Positions 49,851 to 58,060 of a stretch of DNA of 64,000 bases are shown here, one piece after another. The notes beneath the pieces were generated by a model, which saw nothing but the letters and a program-made list of their open reading frames with translations, was not told the DNA's origin and made no database searches. How positions within the stretch are numbered: the first letter of the stretch is position 1; every line of letters starts with the position of its first letter. Position numbers and translations under genes: made by a program. The DNA is from ZLKRG08 sp964565165 (GTDB lineage: Bacteria; Actinomycetota; Actinomycetes; Nanopelagicales; Nanopelagicaceae): the NCBI GenBank assembly GCA_964565165.1, contig CAZMDJ010000002.1, positions 11,962-75,961 of the forward strand, in the 5' to 3' direction.

Positions 49851-50423
49851 ATGGCAGATAAAAATATTGCTGGATCTGGCGCTACTTCGGTAGCGCCAGA
49901 TTTGGTTAAGGCGGGGTTATCTCAGTCGTTTATTGATCGCTTTGCAGGTCCAGAAGAAGAGACTGAACGCGATTACACAGGGGCAGCAATGACAATTGCG
50001 CAGAATGCTCTGGCGGTACGCGCCAAGAGTCGTGGGGAATTGGCTGCGCAATTAAAGCGTCGTGGGATTCCTTTGGATGTAGCTGAAGATGTTTTAGATC
50101 GCTTGGCGCGTTCTGGATTGATTGATGATTTAGATTTTGCACGGCAGTGGTCTCGTTCCAGGTTAAGTTCCAAAAAGATTAGTAAACGAGTATTGGCACA
50201 GGAGCTTCGTAAAAAGGAAGTTTCTGATGATTTGATTGCAATTGCTTTGGATGAAATTTCCGTAGATGAAGAATTTGATGCAGCGTTGCAGCTGGGGCAG
50301 CGTAAGGCGCGAGCATTGGCAAATTTCGCTGATGACGTACGAGAGCGACGAATTACTTCAGCCCTTGCTCGTAAGGGTTATAACTATTCGGTTATTTCTC
50401 GCGTGCTGCGCGAAATCGCTTAG
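49851..50423 (+). CDS. recX: Regulatory protein RecX
   Basis: 190 residues; it inhibits RecA filaments. The family is recognised from repeated three-helix units, including AKSRGELAAQLKRRGIPLDV, then AEDVLDRLARSGLIDDLDFA and RQWSRSRL, and a final RRITSALARKGYNYSVISRV. An N-terminal extension of about 35 residues is not conserved. It sits 5 bases after recA, as in most actinobacteria. Its 3' end overlaps the convergent copC gene by 4 bases. Confidence 0.92.
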   Translation: MADKNIAGSGATSVAPDLVKAGLSQSFIDRFAGPEEETERDYTGAAMTIAQNALAVRAKSRGELAAQLKRRGIPLDVAEDVLDRLARSGLIDDLDFARQWSRSRLSSKKISKRVLAQELRKKEVSDDLIAIALDEISVDEEFDAALQLGQRKARALANFADDVRERRITSALARKGYNYSVISRVLREIA

Positions 50424-50779
50424 TGCACCCAGAAATTAAATGAACCCGAAATAGGGTGGCCGTCGGCGCTAACTACGCGATATGTAACTTTGTACTTGCT
50501 CGCAGGTAATTTAGATATCGGTACATGAATATCCCTGCCGATCACTATTGAATCAGTCAATTTGATCTCTTTATTTTTCGAATTGAAAAGCCTTATTTTG
50601 TTGACCTTTTTCCCAGCGACTTCGATTAAATCTTGGCTAAAGGTAAGCGAAATATATTTCGGTGATGATTTGAGCATCGCGTTAGCTTTTGGGTGAGTTG
50701 AAACTAGAGCAGTATGTGCATTCGCAATCGGCGAAGCTAATAGAAGCAGACCAGTCGTTAGCGCGATTATTCGTTTCAT
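50420..50779 (-). CDS. CopC-domain exported copper-binding protein
   Basis: 119 residues. A signal peptide (MKRIIALTTGLLLLASPIANA) is followed by AHTALVSTHPKANAMLKSSP, the mature CopC start in which the N-terminal histidine can bind Cu(II). The end has VSADGHPISGSFNFWVH, also typical, with further histidines. The usual partner CopD is not adjacent. I chose the ATG at 50779, which matches the signal peptide and follows a TACGAT box by 8 bases; a longer frame adds unconserved residues. It follows the terminator at 50817-50842 on this strand. Confidence 0.88.
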   Translation of the reverse strand: MKRIIALTTGLLLLASPIANAHTALVSTHPKANAMLKSSPKYISLTFSQDLIEVAGKKVNKIRLFNSKNKEIKLTDSIVIGRDIHVPISKLPASKYKVTYRVVSADGHPISGSFNFWVH

Positions 50780-50816
50780 ATTTGCAAATCGTATATCCGG
50801 TCGTGATATAAAGAGA

Positions 50817-50842
50817 CCCTCGGTAGCGTGAACTACCGAGGG
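50817..50842 (-). terminator. Strong hairpin between the small gene at 50867 and copC
   Basis: CCCTCGGTAG (50817-50826) pairs perfectly with CTACCGAGGG (50833-50842), loop CGTGAA. Read on the minus strand it is followed by TCTCTTT, as expected of a terminator for the 50867 gene. GGGTC-AGAA-GACCC (50852-50865) is a second hairpin just before it on that strand. Confidence 0.6.
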
Positions 50843-50866
50843 CCCCGTTGGGGTCAGAAGACCCAA

Positions 50867-50956
50867 TTACCGCGGAGGTAATCTTCTGTTCGCTAGGTAG
50901 TCATGGATCGCTCGAAGCGTCACCATGATTACCAGCGTCCAGTCGATATTTCTCAT
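50867..50956 (-). CDS. Small 29-residue ORF in the hairpin-rich recX-miaB spacer (putative)
   Basis: The minus strand encodes a 29-residue peptide beginning MRNIDWTLVIMVTL and ending NRRLPPR. It has a hydrophobic segment (WTLVIMVTL) and a basic C-terminal end. AGGTGA lies about 10 bases before the ATG, and hairpins bracket the frame: CCGTC-TAGTA-GACGG upstream (50979-50993) and terminator-like stems downstream. This is too short for certainty, but the layout looks like a small gene with its own leader and terminator. No function is known to me. Confidence 0.45.
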   Translation of the reverse strand: MRNIDWTLVIMVTLRAIHDYLANRRLPPR

Positions 50957-51106
50957 CACGTTAATCACCTACTTTCTCCGTCTAGTAGACGGGGAACCGT
51001 CCACTAGCTATTGAAATTAGAGTGCAACGGCAGAAAATTATTTGAATTACTCGCTGAAATGTTTGAATTAGTTTTTGCTGTGGATAACCAATAAAATTCA
51101 TGTCTT

Positions 51107-52501
51107 ATGAGCGCGAAGAGTTATTTCGTTGAAACCTACGGGTGTCAGATGAACGCGCATGATTCCGAGAGAATCGCGGGGCTCTTAGAAGACGCGGGGA
51201 TGGTGCCGGTACAACTTGGTACCGATGCGGATGTAATTGTTTTTAATACCTGTGCGGTCCGAGAAAATGCAGATAACAAGTTGTATGGCAACTTAACGCA
51301 TTTGGCAAACTTGAAGAAAACCAAACCAAACCTGCAGATAGCAGTTGGTGGGTGCATGGCGCAGAAAGATAAAGATGTAATCATTCAACGTGCGCCATAT
51401 GTGGATGTAGTTTTCGGAACGCATAATGTGGGATCTCTTCCGATTCTGCTCGAACGTGCGCGTATTGAAAAGCAAGCACAAGTCGAAATTAAAGAAGCCT
51501 TAGAACATTTCCCATCGACTCTGCCATCAAAGCGATTTAGCGCATTTAGTGCTTGGGTATCAATCAGCGTGGGATGTAATAACACCTGTACTTTTTGCAT
51601 TGTGCCGCAACTTCGCGGCAATGAGAAAGATCGCGATGCAAAAGATGTAATTGCAGAGGCGCGTGCACTTGTTGAACAGGGCGTAATTGAACTTACTTTG
51701 CTTGGCCAGAATGTAAATGCATATGGCGTAGATATTGGAGATCGTGGGGCTTTTGCAAAGTTGCTGCGCGAAGTTGGGTCGATTGATGGTTTAGAGCGCC
51801 TCCGCTTTATGTCGCCACATCCGAGGGATTTCACCGATGATGTATTAGAGACAATGGCAGAAGTTCCAACACTAATGCCACATCTACATATGCCGCTTCA
51901 ATCAGGTAGCGATCGAATTCTCCAAGCGATGCGCCGTAGCTATCGCACAGATAGATATTTAGGAATCTTAGAACGTGCGCGTAAGGCGATACCTGGGGTT
52001 CAAATTACAACTGACATCATCGTTGGTTTCCCTGGCGAAACAGATGAAGATCATCAAGCAACGATGGATTTATGTACCGAGGCGCAATTTGCTGCAGCGT
52101 ATACCTATCAATATTCAAAGCGACCAAATACTCCAGCGGCAGAGATGCCAGATCAGGTTAGCGCGGAAGATGTGAAGCGACGTTATGACGAGTTACATGC
52201 ACATCAAAACGCAATCTCTTTAGGGGTTAACCAGAGAAGTCTTGGCAATACTTATAAGGCTTTAATTATTGATAACAATAATGGTCGCGTAACTGGGCGA
52301 ATTGAAGATAACCGCTTGGTGCACTTTGATTCTCCGGCTCGTCCCGGAGATTTAGCTGAAGTAAAAATAACTGCAGCCGAAGCGCATTATTTAACTGGCG
52401 TAGGTGGGGCAGTGATTTCAACCAAGGGCGGCGATGTTCATAACCAGAAAGCATCGACCATGCTTGGTATTCCTAAGTTATTTAATTCAACTAAACCATG
52501 A
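51107..52501 (+). CDS. miaB: tRNA-2-methylthio-N6-dimethylallyladenosine synthase MiaB
   Basis: A radical-SAM methylthiotransferase that completes ms2i6A at tRNA position 37. 464 residues. The N-terminal domain has ETYGCQMNAHDSERIAGLLE and the radical-SAM cysteines are CNNTCTFC starting at residue 157. The TRAM domain lies at the end. VGGCMAQ is another family motif. Its stop overlaps miaA (ATGA), which makes the substrate. RimO at 17.2 kb is the paralog acting on ribosomal protein S12. Confidence 0.97.
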   Translation: MSAKSYFVETYGCQMNAHDSERIAGLLEDAGMVPVQLGTDADVIVFNTCAVRENADNKLYGNLTHLANLKKTKPNLQIAVGGCMAQKDKDVIIQRAPYVDVVFGTHNVGSLPILLERARIEKQAQVEIKEALEHFPSTLPSKRFSAFSAWVSISVGCNNTCTFCIVPQLRGNEKDRDAKDVIAEARALVEQGVIELTLLGQNVNAYGVDIGDRGAFAKLLREVGSIDGLERLRFMSPHPRDFTDDVLETMAEVPTLMPHLHMPLQSGSDRILQAMRRSYRTDRYLGILERARKAIPGVQITTDIIVGFPGETDEDHQATMDLCTEAQFAAAYTYQYSKRPNTPAAEMPDQVSAEDVKRRYDELHAHQNAISLGVNQRSLGNTYKALIIDNNNGRVTGRIEDNRLVHFDSPARPGDLAEVKITAAEAHYLTGVGGAVISTKGGDVHNQKASTMLGIPKLFNSTKP

Positions 52502-53385
52502 GCCGTTTAATAGTAATTTGTGGGCCAACTGCATCAGGTAAATCTGATTTAGCAATTGGCATTGCCAAAGAAATCGGCGGCGAAATCGTAAATGCCGACA
52601 CCATGAGCCTTTATCGCAATATGAATATCGGAACGGCAAAAGTAATGCCGGAAGAGCAACAGGGAATCCCACACCACATGATTGATGTGCTGGATCCTTC
52701 AGAAGATGCCAATGTGGCTTGGTTTCAACGTGAAGCGCGCAAAGTAATTGATGACATCATGGCGCGAGGCAAGACTCCGATTTTGGTTGGCGGAACTGGG
52801 CTATATATAAAAGCAGTTGTAGACGAAATGAATTTTCCAGAAACTAATCCCGAAATACGCGATCGCTTAAATGCCGAAGCTGAAGAGCTCGGTAAACATG
52901 CGATGTATGAAAGATTGAAAGAGTTGGACCCTGCAGCCGCGATAGCAATTGATAGTCAGAATTTACGCCGCGTAATTAGAGCGCTTGAAGTTATTGAAAT
53001 TACTGGTAAGCCATATACCGCTAATTTGCCGCAGGAAGGTGCAACGCATTATTCAGATACAGTTTGGATCGGTTTAGATGTTCCGCGCGAAGTTTTGGAT
53101 GAACGAATTACTGTGCGTGCGCATAAAATGTTTGAAAATGGACTGATTGAAGAGGTTCGTGATTTAGTCCTTGATGGTTTGATGTCCGGAACCACTGCGC
53201 GATTAGGCCATGGATATGCGCAGATTATTGAATTCCAAATGGGCTTAAATATGGATCCAATCGAAGAAACAATCATTGTGACTCGCCAATATGCCCGTCG
53301 CCAAGAGACTTGGTTTAGACGAGAGAAACGCATTAATTGGATTGAAGCGCCGTTTCTACTTAAAGCGTTAGAATTATTGAAATGA
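52498..53385 (+). CDS. miaA: tRNA dimethylallyltransferase MiaA
   Basis: Adds the dimethylallyl group to A37 of tRNAs reading UNN codons. 295 residues. The P-loop is VICGPTASGKSDLAI (residues 6-20). Other motifs are VNADTMSLYRNMNIGTAK, ILVGGTGLYIKAVV, and the late TRQYARRQETWFRRE. It overlaps miaB upstream and dapF downstream in ATGA fashion. MiaA and MiaB act in sequence on the same nucleotide, which fits their coupling. Confidence 0.97.
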   Translation: MSRLIVICGPTASGKSDLAIGIAKEIGGEIVNADTMSLYRNMNIGTAKVMPEEQQGIPHHMIDVLDPSEDANVAWFQREARKVIDDIMARGKTPILVGGTGLYIKAVVDEMNFPETNPEIRDRLNAEAEELGKHAMYERLKELDPAAAIAIDSQNLRRVIRALEVIEITGKPYTANLPQEGATHYSDTVWIGLDVPREVLDERITVRAHKMFENGLIEEVRDLVLDGLMSGTTARLGHGYAQIIEFQMGLNMDPIEETIIVTRQYARRQETWFRREKRINWIEAPFLLKALELLK

Positions 53386-54185
53386 CAATTCAAGCATCGT
53401 ACGGACACGGAACACATAACGATTTCGTGTTGGTCTATGACCCAGAAGGTGATATTTCGATCTCTTCTGCCGAAACTGCGCGTATCTGTAACCGCGAAAC
53501 CGGTATTGGAGCTGATGGAGTTATTCGCATCGTAAAGCGCGACGGCAAATGGTTTATGGATTATCGCAACGCAGATGGGTCACTTGCCGAAATGTGCGGC
53601 AACGGAATTCGAGTGATGGCTAAGTATTTAGTCGAAAAAGGTTTACAACCAGAAGGTATTTTCCCAATTGATACTCGTGATGGAGTTAAGCATTTACGTG
53701 TGCCAGCAGAAGGCGATATCACTGTAAATATAGGGCAAGTAGTTGATGAAGAAGATGAAATCACTGCAGGCACCGAAACAGGTTTATGGAACGGTTATCA
53801 CATCAGCGTTGGCAATCCACATGCGGTGGTCTTTGTTGATGATGTTGATCAAGTAGGGGATTTAAAGCATCCGCCAACTGTTCGACCAAAAGAACTTTAT
53901 CCAGAAGGCGTCAACGTTGAATTCGTTCAGATAACTGGCGATCACGTTGTGAAGATGCGCGTGCACGAACGCGGAAGTGGCGAAACTCAATCTTGTGGCA
54001 CCGGCGTAGTTGCAGTGGCGCGTGCGGCAGCTAAAAAGTCGAAAGATACTTTGCCGACCAAATGGGAAGTAAATCCACCTGGCGGACGTTTATACGTAGA
54101 GATAGATGCACACGGCAACGGAATTCTGACAGGCCCTGCGGTGATCGTTAAAGATGTCAAAATAGGAGAGTTTCTTGAAAGATAA
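53382..54185 (+). CDS. dapF: Diaminopimelate epimerase
   Basis: Converts LL- to meso-diaminopimelate, the form used in peptidoglycan and lysine synthesis. 267 residues. The two active-site cysteines are in EMCGNGIRVM (about residue 71) and ETQSCGTGVVAVAR (about residue 206). The N terminus has YGHGTHNDFVLVYD. The gene overlaps miaA by 4 bases and hflX by 11. DapA and DapB for the same pathway are at 8.9-12.5 kb. Confidence 0.97.
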   Translation: MTIQASYGHGTHNDFVLVYDPEGDISISSAETARICNRETGIGADGVIRIVKRDGKWFMDYRNADGSLAEMCGNGIRVMAKYLVEKGLQPEGIFPIDTRDGVKHLRVPAEGDITVNIGQVVDEEDEITAGTETGLWNGYHISVGNPHAVVFVDDVDQVGDLKHPPTVRPKELYPEGVNVEFVQITGDHVVKMRVHERGSGETQSCGTGVVAVARAAAKKSKDTLPTKWEVNPPGGRLYVEIDAHGNGILTGPAVIVKDVKIGEFLER

Positions 54186-55635
54186 AACCCCAGAAGATTT
54201 AGCGTTTGAAGCGCTACTTCGAGAATCTGCACGCGTAGCGGCTGATTACGATGCAGATGAAGATTCAATTAATACCCCTGATCAAGTCGCAGAACGTGCT
54301 GCGCTTCGTCGTATTGCAGGATTTAGTACTCAGCTTCAAGATATTTCGGATGCCGAATATCGCGAACTACAGCTAGAGAAAGTGGTCCTGGCAGGAGTTT
54401 GGACTACTGGCACTTCTGCGATGGCAGAGAATTCATTGCAAGAGTTAAAAGCATTAGCCGAAACTGCTGGGGCGGAAGTTATGGAAGGCGTAATTCAACG
54501 CCGTGAATCACCAGATCCTGCGACATATATTGGTAGCGGTAAAGTTCAAGAGCTACGTGAATTAGTAGTTCAAACCGGTGCAGATACCGTGATTTGTGAC
54601 GGAGAGTTATCGCCAGCGCAGTTACAAAAGTTAGAAGTAAAGCTAAAGGTTAAAGTAATTGATCGCGTTGCGTTGATTCTGGATATTTTTGCGCAACATG
54701 CCAAGAGTCGCGAAGGTAAAGCCCAAGTAGAGCTGGCGCAGATTAGTTATCTCTTGCCGCGCTTACGTGGTTGGGGTGAGTCGCTATCTCGCCAGGTTGG
54801 TGGTCGCGCCGCAGGCGGTGCAGGTATCGGTGGTCGTGGACCAGGTGAAACAAAGATCGAAACTGATCGCCGTCGTATCCGCGATCGCCAAGCTAAGTTA
54901 CGCCGCGAAATTGCAGAGATGAAAATTGCGCGCGATACCAAACGCCAAGAACGCCACCGAAACAATATTCCATCGGTTGCAATCGCTGGTTATACAAATG
55001 CTGGCAAGTCATCGCTATTAAATCGCTTAACTAATGCCGGTGTATTAGTCGAGAACGCGCTCTTTGCAACACTTGATCCAACGACAAGAAGAACCGAAAC
55101 TACTGAAGGTCGTATTTATACACTTACTGACACCGTTGGTTTCGTCCGCCATTTACCGCACCAATTGGTTGATGCCTTTAAATCAACGCTCGAAGAAGTT
55201 ACCGGCGCCGATTTAATTGTGCATGTAGTTGATGGTGCACATCCTGATCCATTCGAACAGATTCGTGCGGTTAGAGAAGTGATCTCTGAAATTGGCGGAA
55301 GTGAGATTCCGGAAATTATCGCGATCAATAAGGCAGATATCGCAGAACCTGAAGTAATCATGGCGCTACTTCGAAAAGAACCAAATTCATTTGCATTTAG
55401 TGCGAAGACTGGTTTTGGTGTCGATAACTTATTACGCGCAATTGAAAATTCTCTGCCGCACCCAAATATCGAAATTGATACGGTGATTCCTTATACGCGA
55501 GGTGATCTAGTTAATGAAATTCATGAGAAGGGCGAGGTTCTCGAAGAGGAATATCGCCCAGAAGGCACTTATTTACGGGCACTGGTGGATGACCGGTTGG
55601 CAAAACGGGTAAGTGCCATAACACACAGTGAATAA
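54175..55635 (+). CDS. hflX: Ribosome-associated GTPase HflX
   Basis: A GTPase that splits stalled 70S ribosomes. 486 residues. The N-terminal HflX domain has DPATYIGSGKVQELRELV and the conserved glycine-rich loop GRAAGGAGIGGRGPGETKIE. The G domain has AGYTNAGKSSLLNRL (P-loop near residue 270), DTVGFVRHLP, and NKADI. The start is TTG at 54175, preceded by AGGAGAG, inside the end of dapF. The order miaB, miaA, dapF, hflX is typical of actinobacteria. Confidence 0.96.
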   Translation: MKDKTPEDLAFEALLRESARVAADYDADEDSINTPDQVAERAALRRIAGFSTQLQDISDAEYRELQLEKVVLAGVWTTGTSAMAENSLQELKALAETAGAEVMEGVIQRRESPDPATYIGSGKVQELRELVVQTGADTVICDGELSPAQLQKLEVKLKVKVIDRVALILDIFAQHAKSREGKAQVELAQISYLLPRLRGWGESLSRQVGGRAAGGAGIGGRGPGETKIETDRRRIRDRQAKLRREIAEMKIARDTKRQERHRNNIPSVAIAGYTNAGKSSLLNRLTNAGVLVENALFATLDPTTRRTETTEGRIYTLTDTVGFVRHLPHQLVDAFKSTLEEVTGADLIVHVVDGAHPDPFEQIRAVREVISEIGGSEIPEIIAINKADIAEPEVIMALLRKEPNSFAFSAKTGFGVDNLLRAIENSLPHPNIEIDTVIPYTRGDLVNEIHEKGEVLEEEYRPEGTYLRALVDDRLAKRVSAITHSE

Positions 55636-55746
55636 AGCGGGAATAACCCCCGATTTTGCGTGGTTAAGTGGAAATAAGAGCGTAAATAGGGCAACCTACG
55701 CCCGTTCAACAATTATGTTGATATCACACAGGAGAGGCGGTGCAAG

Positions 55747-56043
55747 ATGGCAACAGATTACGACACACCCCGTAAAACGGATGAAGAACTTCATGAGGAA
55801 TCGTTAGAAGAACTCAAAGCCAAGCGCGCCGAAGTTCAATCTGGAAAGATTGATATCGACGAAGAGGAAGAGGCAGAGAATCTCGAACTTCCTGGCGCTG
55901 ATTTATCTGGCGAAGAACTTTCAGTTCGCGTTGTGCCAAAGCAAGAAGATGAATTTACTTGCAGTCGTTGCTTCTTAGTTTCACATGTAAGCAATATTGC
56001 AAAGGGCACCGGCGCTAACGCAATCTGCCGCGACTGCGCTTAA
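55747..56043 (+). CDS. DUF4193 family protein
   Basis: A 98-residue actinobacteria-specific protein. It opens with MATDYDTPRKTDEELHEESL, is very acidic in the middle (DIDEEEEAENLELPG), and ends in a zinc-ribbon-like DEFTCSRCFLVSHVS then CRDCA. These are hallmarks of DUF4193, whose function is unknown. GGAGAGG precedes the ATG. The family usually sits beside DUF3093 and dut, as here, so the neighbourhood supports the call. Confidence 0.93.
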   Translation: MATDYDTPRKTDEELHEESLEELKAKRAEVQSGKIDIDEEEEAENLELPGADLSGEELSVRVVPKQEDEFTCSRCFLVSHVSNIAKGTGANAICRDCA

Positions 56044-56475
56044 TTAGTTATTTATATTGTTAGCTAATTGCTCTGGATTTTTACAACCAATTAACCAATA
56101 GCTGGTTGCATCTCTCTCATCGTTAACAAAAACTTGTACGCCTTTTTTTGCCCATGGACGAGTAGCGTGAAATGCGCGGGCATCTGATTGAGTGGTGCGA
56201 AGCAATTTGTATTGCGCTTCATCAACGGCGACCGCATTTTTAAGATATTTCAACTCAATATGTGCGCGATCGACTCGAAGCTCTGTATCTACCGTGATTA
56301 CCATTCGCATCTTTAGCCAAAGAAGCGGCATCGTTGCGCTCAGGAGCGCCAGAGTGATTAGCCCTTGGCTTAAATCAAATGCGACCCAGACCGAGAAGGC
56401 GATTGAGAAGAACATAAAGTAGATAAATGAAAGCCATGAAAGTGGCGGATTAATCTTCTCAGAGTAGAGCTTCAC
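56044..56475 (-). CDS. DUF3093 family membrane protein
   Basis: 143 residues with two adjacent transmembrane helices near the N terminus (WLSFIYFMFFSIAFSVWVAF and GLITLALLSATMPLLWL), followed by a cytosolic domain ending near SYWLIGCKNPEQLA. The DUF3093 family is specific to actinobacteria and unassigned. I chose the GTG at 56475 (KLYSEKINPPLSW) because a minus-strand TACTTT box lies 6 bases upstream; a longer frame to 56529 would run into the divergent gene. It is convergent with DUF4193, directly abutting it. Confidence 0.85.
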   Translation of the reverse strand: MKLYSEKINPPLSWLSFIYFMFFSIAFSVWVAFDLSQGLITLALLSATMPLLWLKMRMVITVDTELRVDRAHIELKYLKNAVAVDEAQYKLLRTTQSDARAFHATRPWAKKGVQVFVNDERDATSYWLIGCKNPEQLANNINN

Positions 56476-56481
56476 AGGTAG

Positions 56482-56496
56482 AAAGTAGCGTAAATT
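56482..56496. promoter_or_regulatory. Divergent leaderless -10 boxes (DUF3093 and thioesterase)
   Basis: Minus strand: TACTTT (56487 to 56482), 6 bases, GTG at 56475. Plus strand: TAAATT (56491-56496), 6 bases, ATG at 56503. The start codons are 27 bases apart. Confidence 0.55.
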
Positions 56497-56502
56497 ATCG
56501 CC

Positions 56503-57021
56503 ATGGCTATCGAAATGCCGGAACGTCATCCGTTGGCGCCAGCGCCTGGTTCAGAGATTCCTTCACACTTAAATATGTGTTTTGGTTGTGGCGTTGATCA
56601 TCCAACCGGGTTACATATGAAATCAATTGCAGGCGAAGGTTTAACTGCAACTTGTGAATTTACTGTTACTGAAATGCACCAAGGTGCGCCAGGGCTTGCG
56701 CATGGTGGTCTCTTATCGCTGGCATTTGATGAAGCTCTCGGTAAATTGATGTATCTACTTCAAGTGCCTGCAGTTACTGGCCATTTAGATACCGATTTCA
56801 TTAAACCAATTCCGGTGGGATCAAAGTTATATATCAATGCGCGAATTACTGGGCAAGAACGCCGCAAGGTATACACGGAAGCAGAAGGTCGATTAAATAG
56901 CCCTGATGGCGAATTGGCGCTTAAGGCAAGTGCGCTTTACATCATCGTGGGTCTCGAACACTTTGTTAAGAATGCTGCCGAAGGATTTATTGATGAGAAG
57001 ATGTTTGGCGTAAATCCGTGA
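56503..57021 (+). CDS. Hotdog-fold thioesterase (PaaI-like)
   Basis: 172 residues. The hotdog core is shown by QGAPGLAHGGLLSLAFDEAL, the HGG-containing helix of PaaI-type thioesterases, followed by DTDFIKPIPVGSKLYINARI. A Cys-rich NMCFGCGVDHPTGLH segment precedes the core, as in a known subgroup. It likely hydrolyses an acyl-CoA; the substrate is unknown. The ATG is 6 bases after TAAATT, and the stop overlaps dut (GTGA). Confidence 0.85.
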   Translation: MAIEMPERHPLAPAPGSEIPSHLNMCFGCGVDHPTGLHMKSIAGEGLTATCEFTVTEMHQGAPGLAHGGLLSLAFDEALGKLMYLLQVPAVTGHLDTDFIKPIPVGSKLYINARITGQERRKVYTEAEGRLNSPDGELALKASALYIIVGLEHFVKNAAEGFIDEKMFGVNP

Positions 57022-57449
57022 TCGTTCAGATTCAGCGCTTAGATAAAGGTTTACCACTTCCACAATATGCAATTGATGGCGATGCCGGCATGGATGTTTT
57101 TTCAACGATTGATTGTGTCATTGCACCAGGAGAGCGCGAAGTAATCCCAACCGGGATCGCAATCGCACTTCCAGAAGGCTATGTAGCTTTTGCGCATCCA
57201 CGAAGCGGACTTGCTGCAAAACACGGGATCTCAATTGTTAACGCACCTGGCACGATTGATTCTGGTTACCGCGGCGAAATCAAAATTATTTTGATTAACA
57301 CCGATAAAACGGCCGCATTTGAAATCAAGCGCGGAGATCGGATTGCACAGTTGGTTTTCCAGAAATTTGAAAGCGCAAAATTCTTTGAAGTAGAGCAGCT
57401 CCCACAATCAAAACGCGCCGGCGGCGGATTTGGAAGTACTGGCCAATGA
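57018..57449 (+). CDS. dut: Deoxyuridine 5'-triphosphate nucleotidohydrolase (dUTPase)
   Basis: Hydrolyses dUTP to dUMP, keeping uracil out of DNA and feeding dTMP synthesis by ThyX. 143 residues, as usual for the trimeric family. The motifs are GDAGMDVFSTID, HPRSGLAAKHGISIVN, NAPGTIDSGYRGEIK, GDRIAQLVFQ, and the C-terminal RAGGGFGSTGQ. The GTG start overlaps the thioesterase stop, and its stop overlaps the DUF3159 start. Confidence 0.97.
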   Translation: MIVQIQRLDKGLPLPQYAIDGDAGMDVFSTIDCVIAPGEREVIPTGIAIALPEGYVAFAHPRSGLAAKHGISIVNAPGTIDSGYRGEIKIILINTDKTAAFEIKRGDRIAQLVFQKFESAKFFEVEQLPQSKRAGGGFGSTGQ

Positions 57450-58060
57450 GCGCAGAGAAAGATGCCATCTTTAATGCGATGGGCGGCAAACGCGGACTAA
57501 TTGATAATGGTCTGCCATCAATTCTCTTTCTGATTATCTTTAATATCCAACATGATTTAAAGAGCGCGATTTATGCAGCGGTTGCTTTAAGTGGAGTTTT
57601 GGCCGTTTGGCGATTAATCAAACGAGACACATTGCAACATGCAATCAGCGGTGTAATTGGCGTTTTAATCTGCGCTTGGTTTGCAAAACAAGGTGGCCAA
57701 GCCAAGGATTACTACATTCCATCCTTTATTAAGAACAGTGCTTATGCCGCCGTTTACACCATCGGCAATTTAGTTGGATGGCCCTTACTTGGAATCGTAA
57801 TTGGTCCAATCATCGGTGAAAATATGGATTGGCGACGAGTGCCTGCGCGTAAGCGCGTTTACATAATGGCCAGTTGGGTCTGGGTCGGAATGTTTGTATT
57901 GCGTTTAGTGATTATGTATCCGCTATACAAGGCAGATCAATTAAATGCTTTAGGAATTGCAAGTATCGTCTTGGGATATCCACTCTTCTTGCTTACTATC
58001 TGGTGGACTTGGCTGATTATTCGAACTGTGCCAAGTGTGAAACCAACAGTTACTGAATAA
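57446..58060 (+). CDS. DUF3159 family membrane protein
   Basis: 204 residues with about five transmembrane helices. MGGKRGLIDNGLPSILFLII near the N terminus and IKNSAYAAVYTIGNLVGWPL are typical of DUF3159, which is specific to actinobacteria and unassigned. It overlaps dut by 4 bases and is part of the same transcript. The 3' end overlaps the convergent TrkA-type gene by 11 bases. Confidence 0.9.
   Translation: MSAEKDAIFNAMGGKRGLIDNGLPSILFLIIFNIQHDLKSAIYAAVALSGVLAVWRLIKRDTLQHAISGVIGVLICAWFAKQGGQAKDYYIPSFIKNSAYAAVYTIGNLVGWPLLGIVIGPIIGENMDWRRVPARKRVYIMASWVWVGMFVLRLVIMYPLYKADQLNALGIASIVLGYPLFLLTIWWTWLIIRTVPSVKPTVTE

Larger units (their letters stand above)
50780..51106. other. 327-base spacer between copC and miaB
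   Basis: It holds the small ORF at 50867-50956, the terminator at 50817-50842 and several other hairpins: GGGTC-AGAA-GACCC (50852-50865), ATTACC-GCGGA-GGTAAT (50867-50882, approximate) and CCGTC-TAGTA-GACGG (50979-50993). From about 51000 to 51106 I see only a likely miaB promoter (TAAAAT at 51092-51097, 9 bases before the ATG). Confidence 0.5.
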
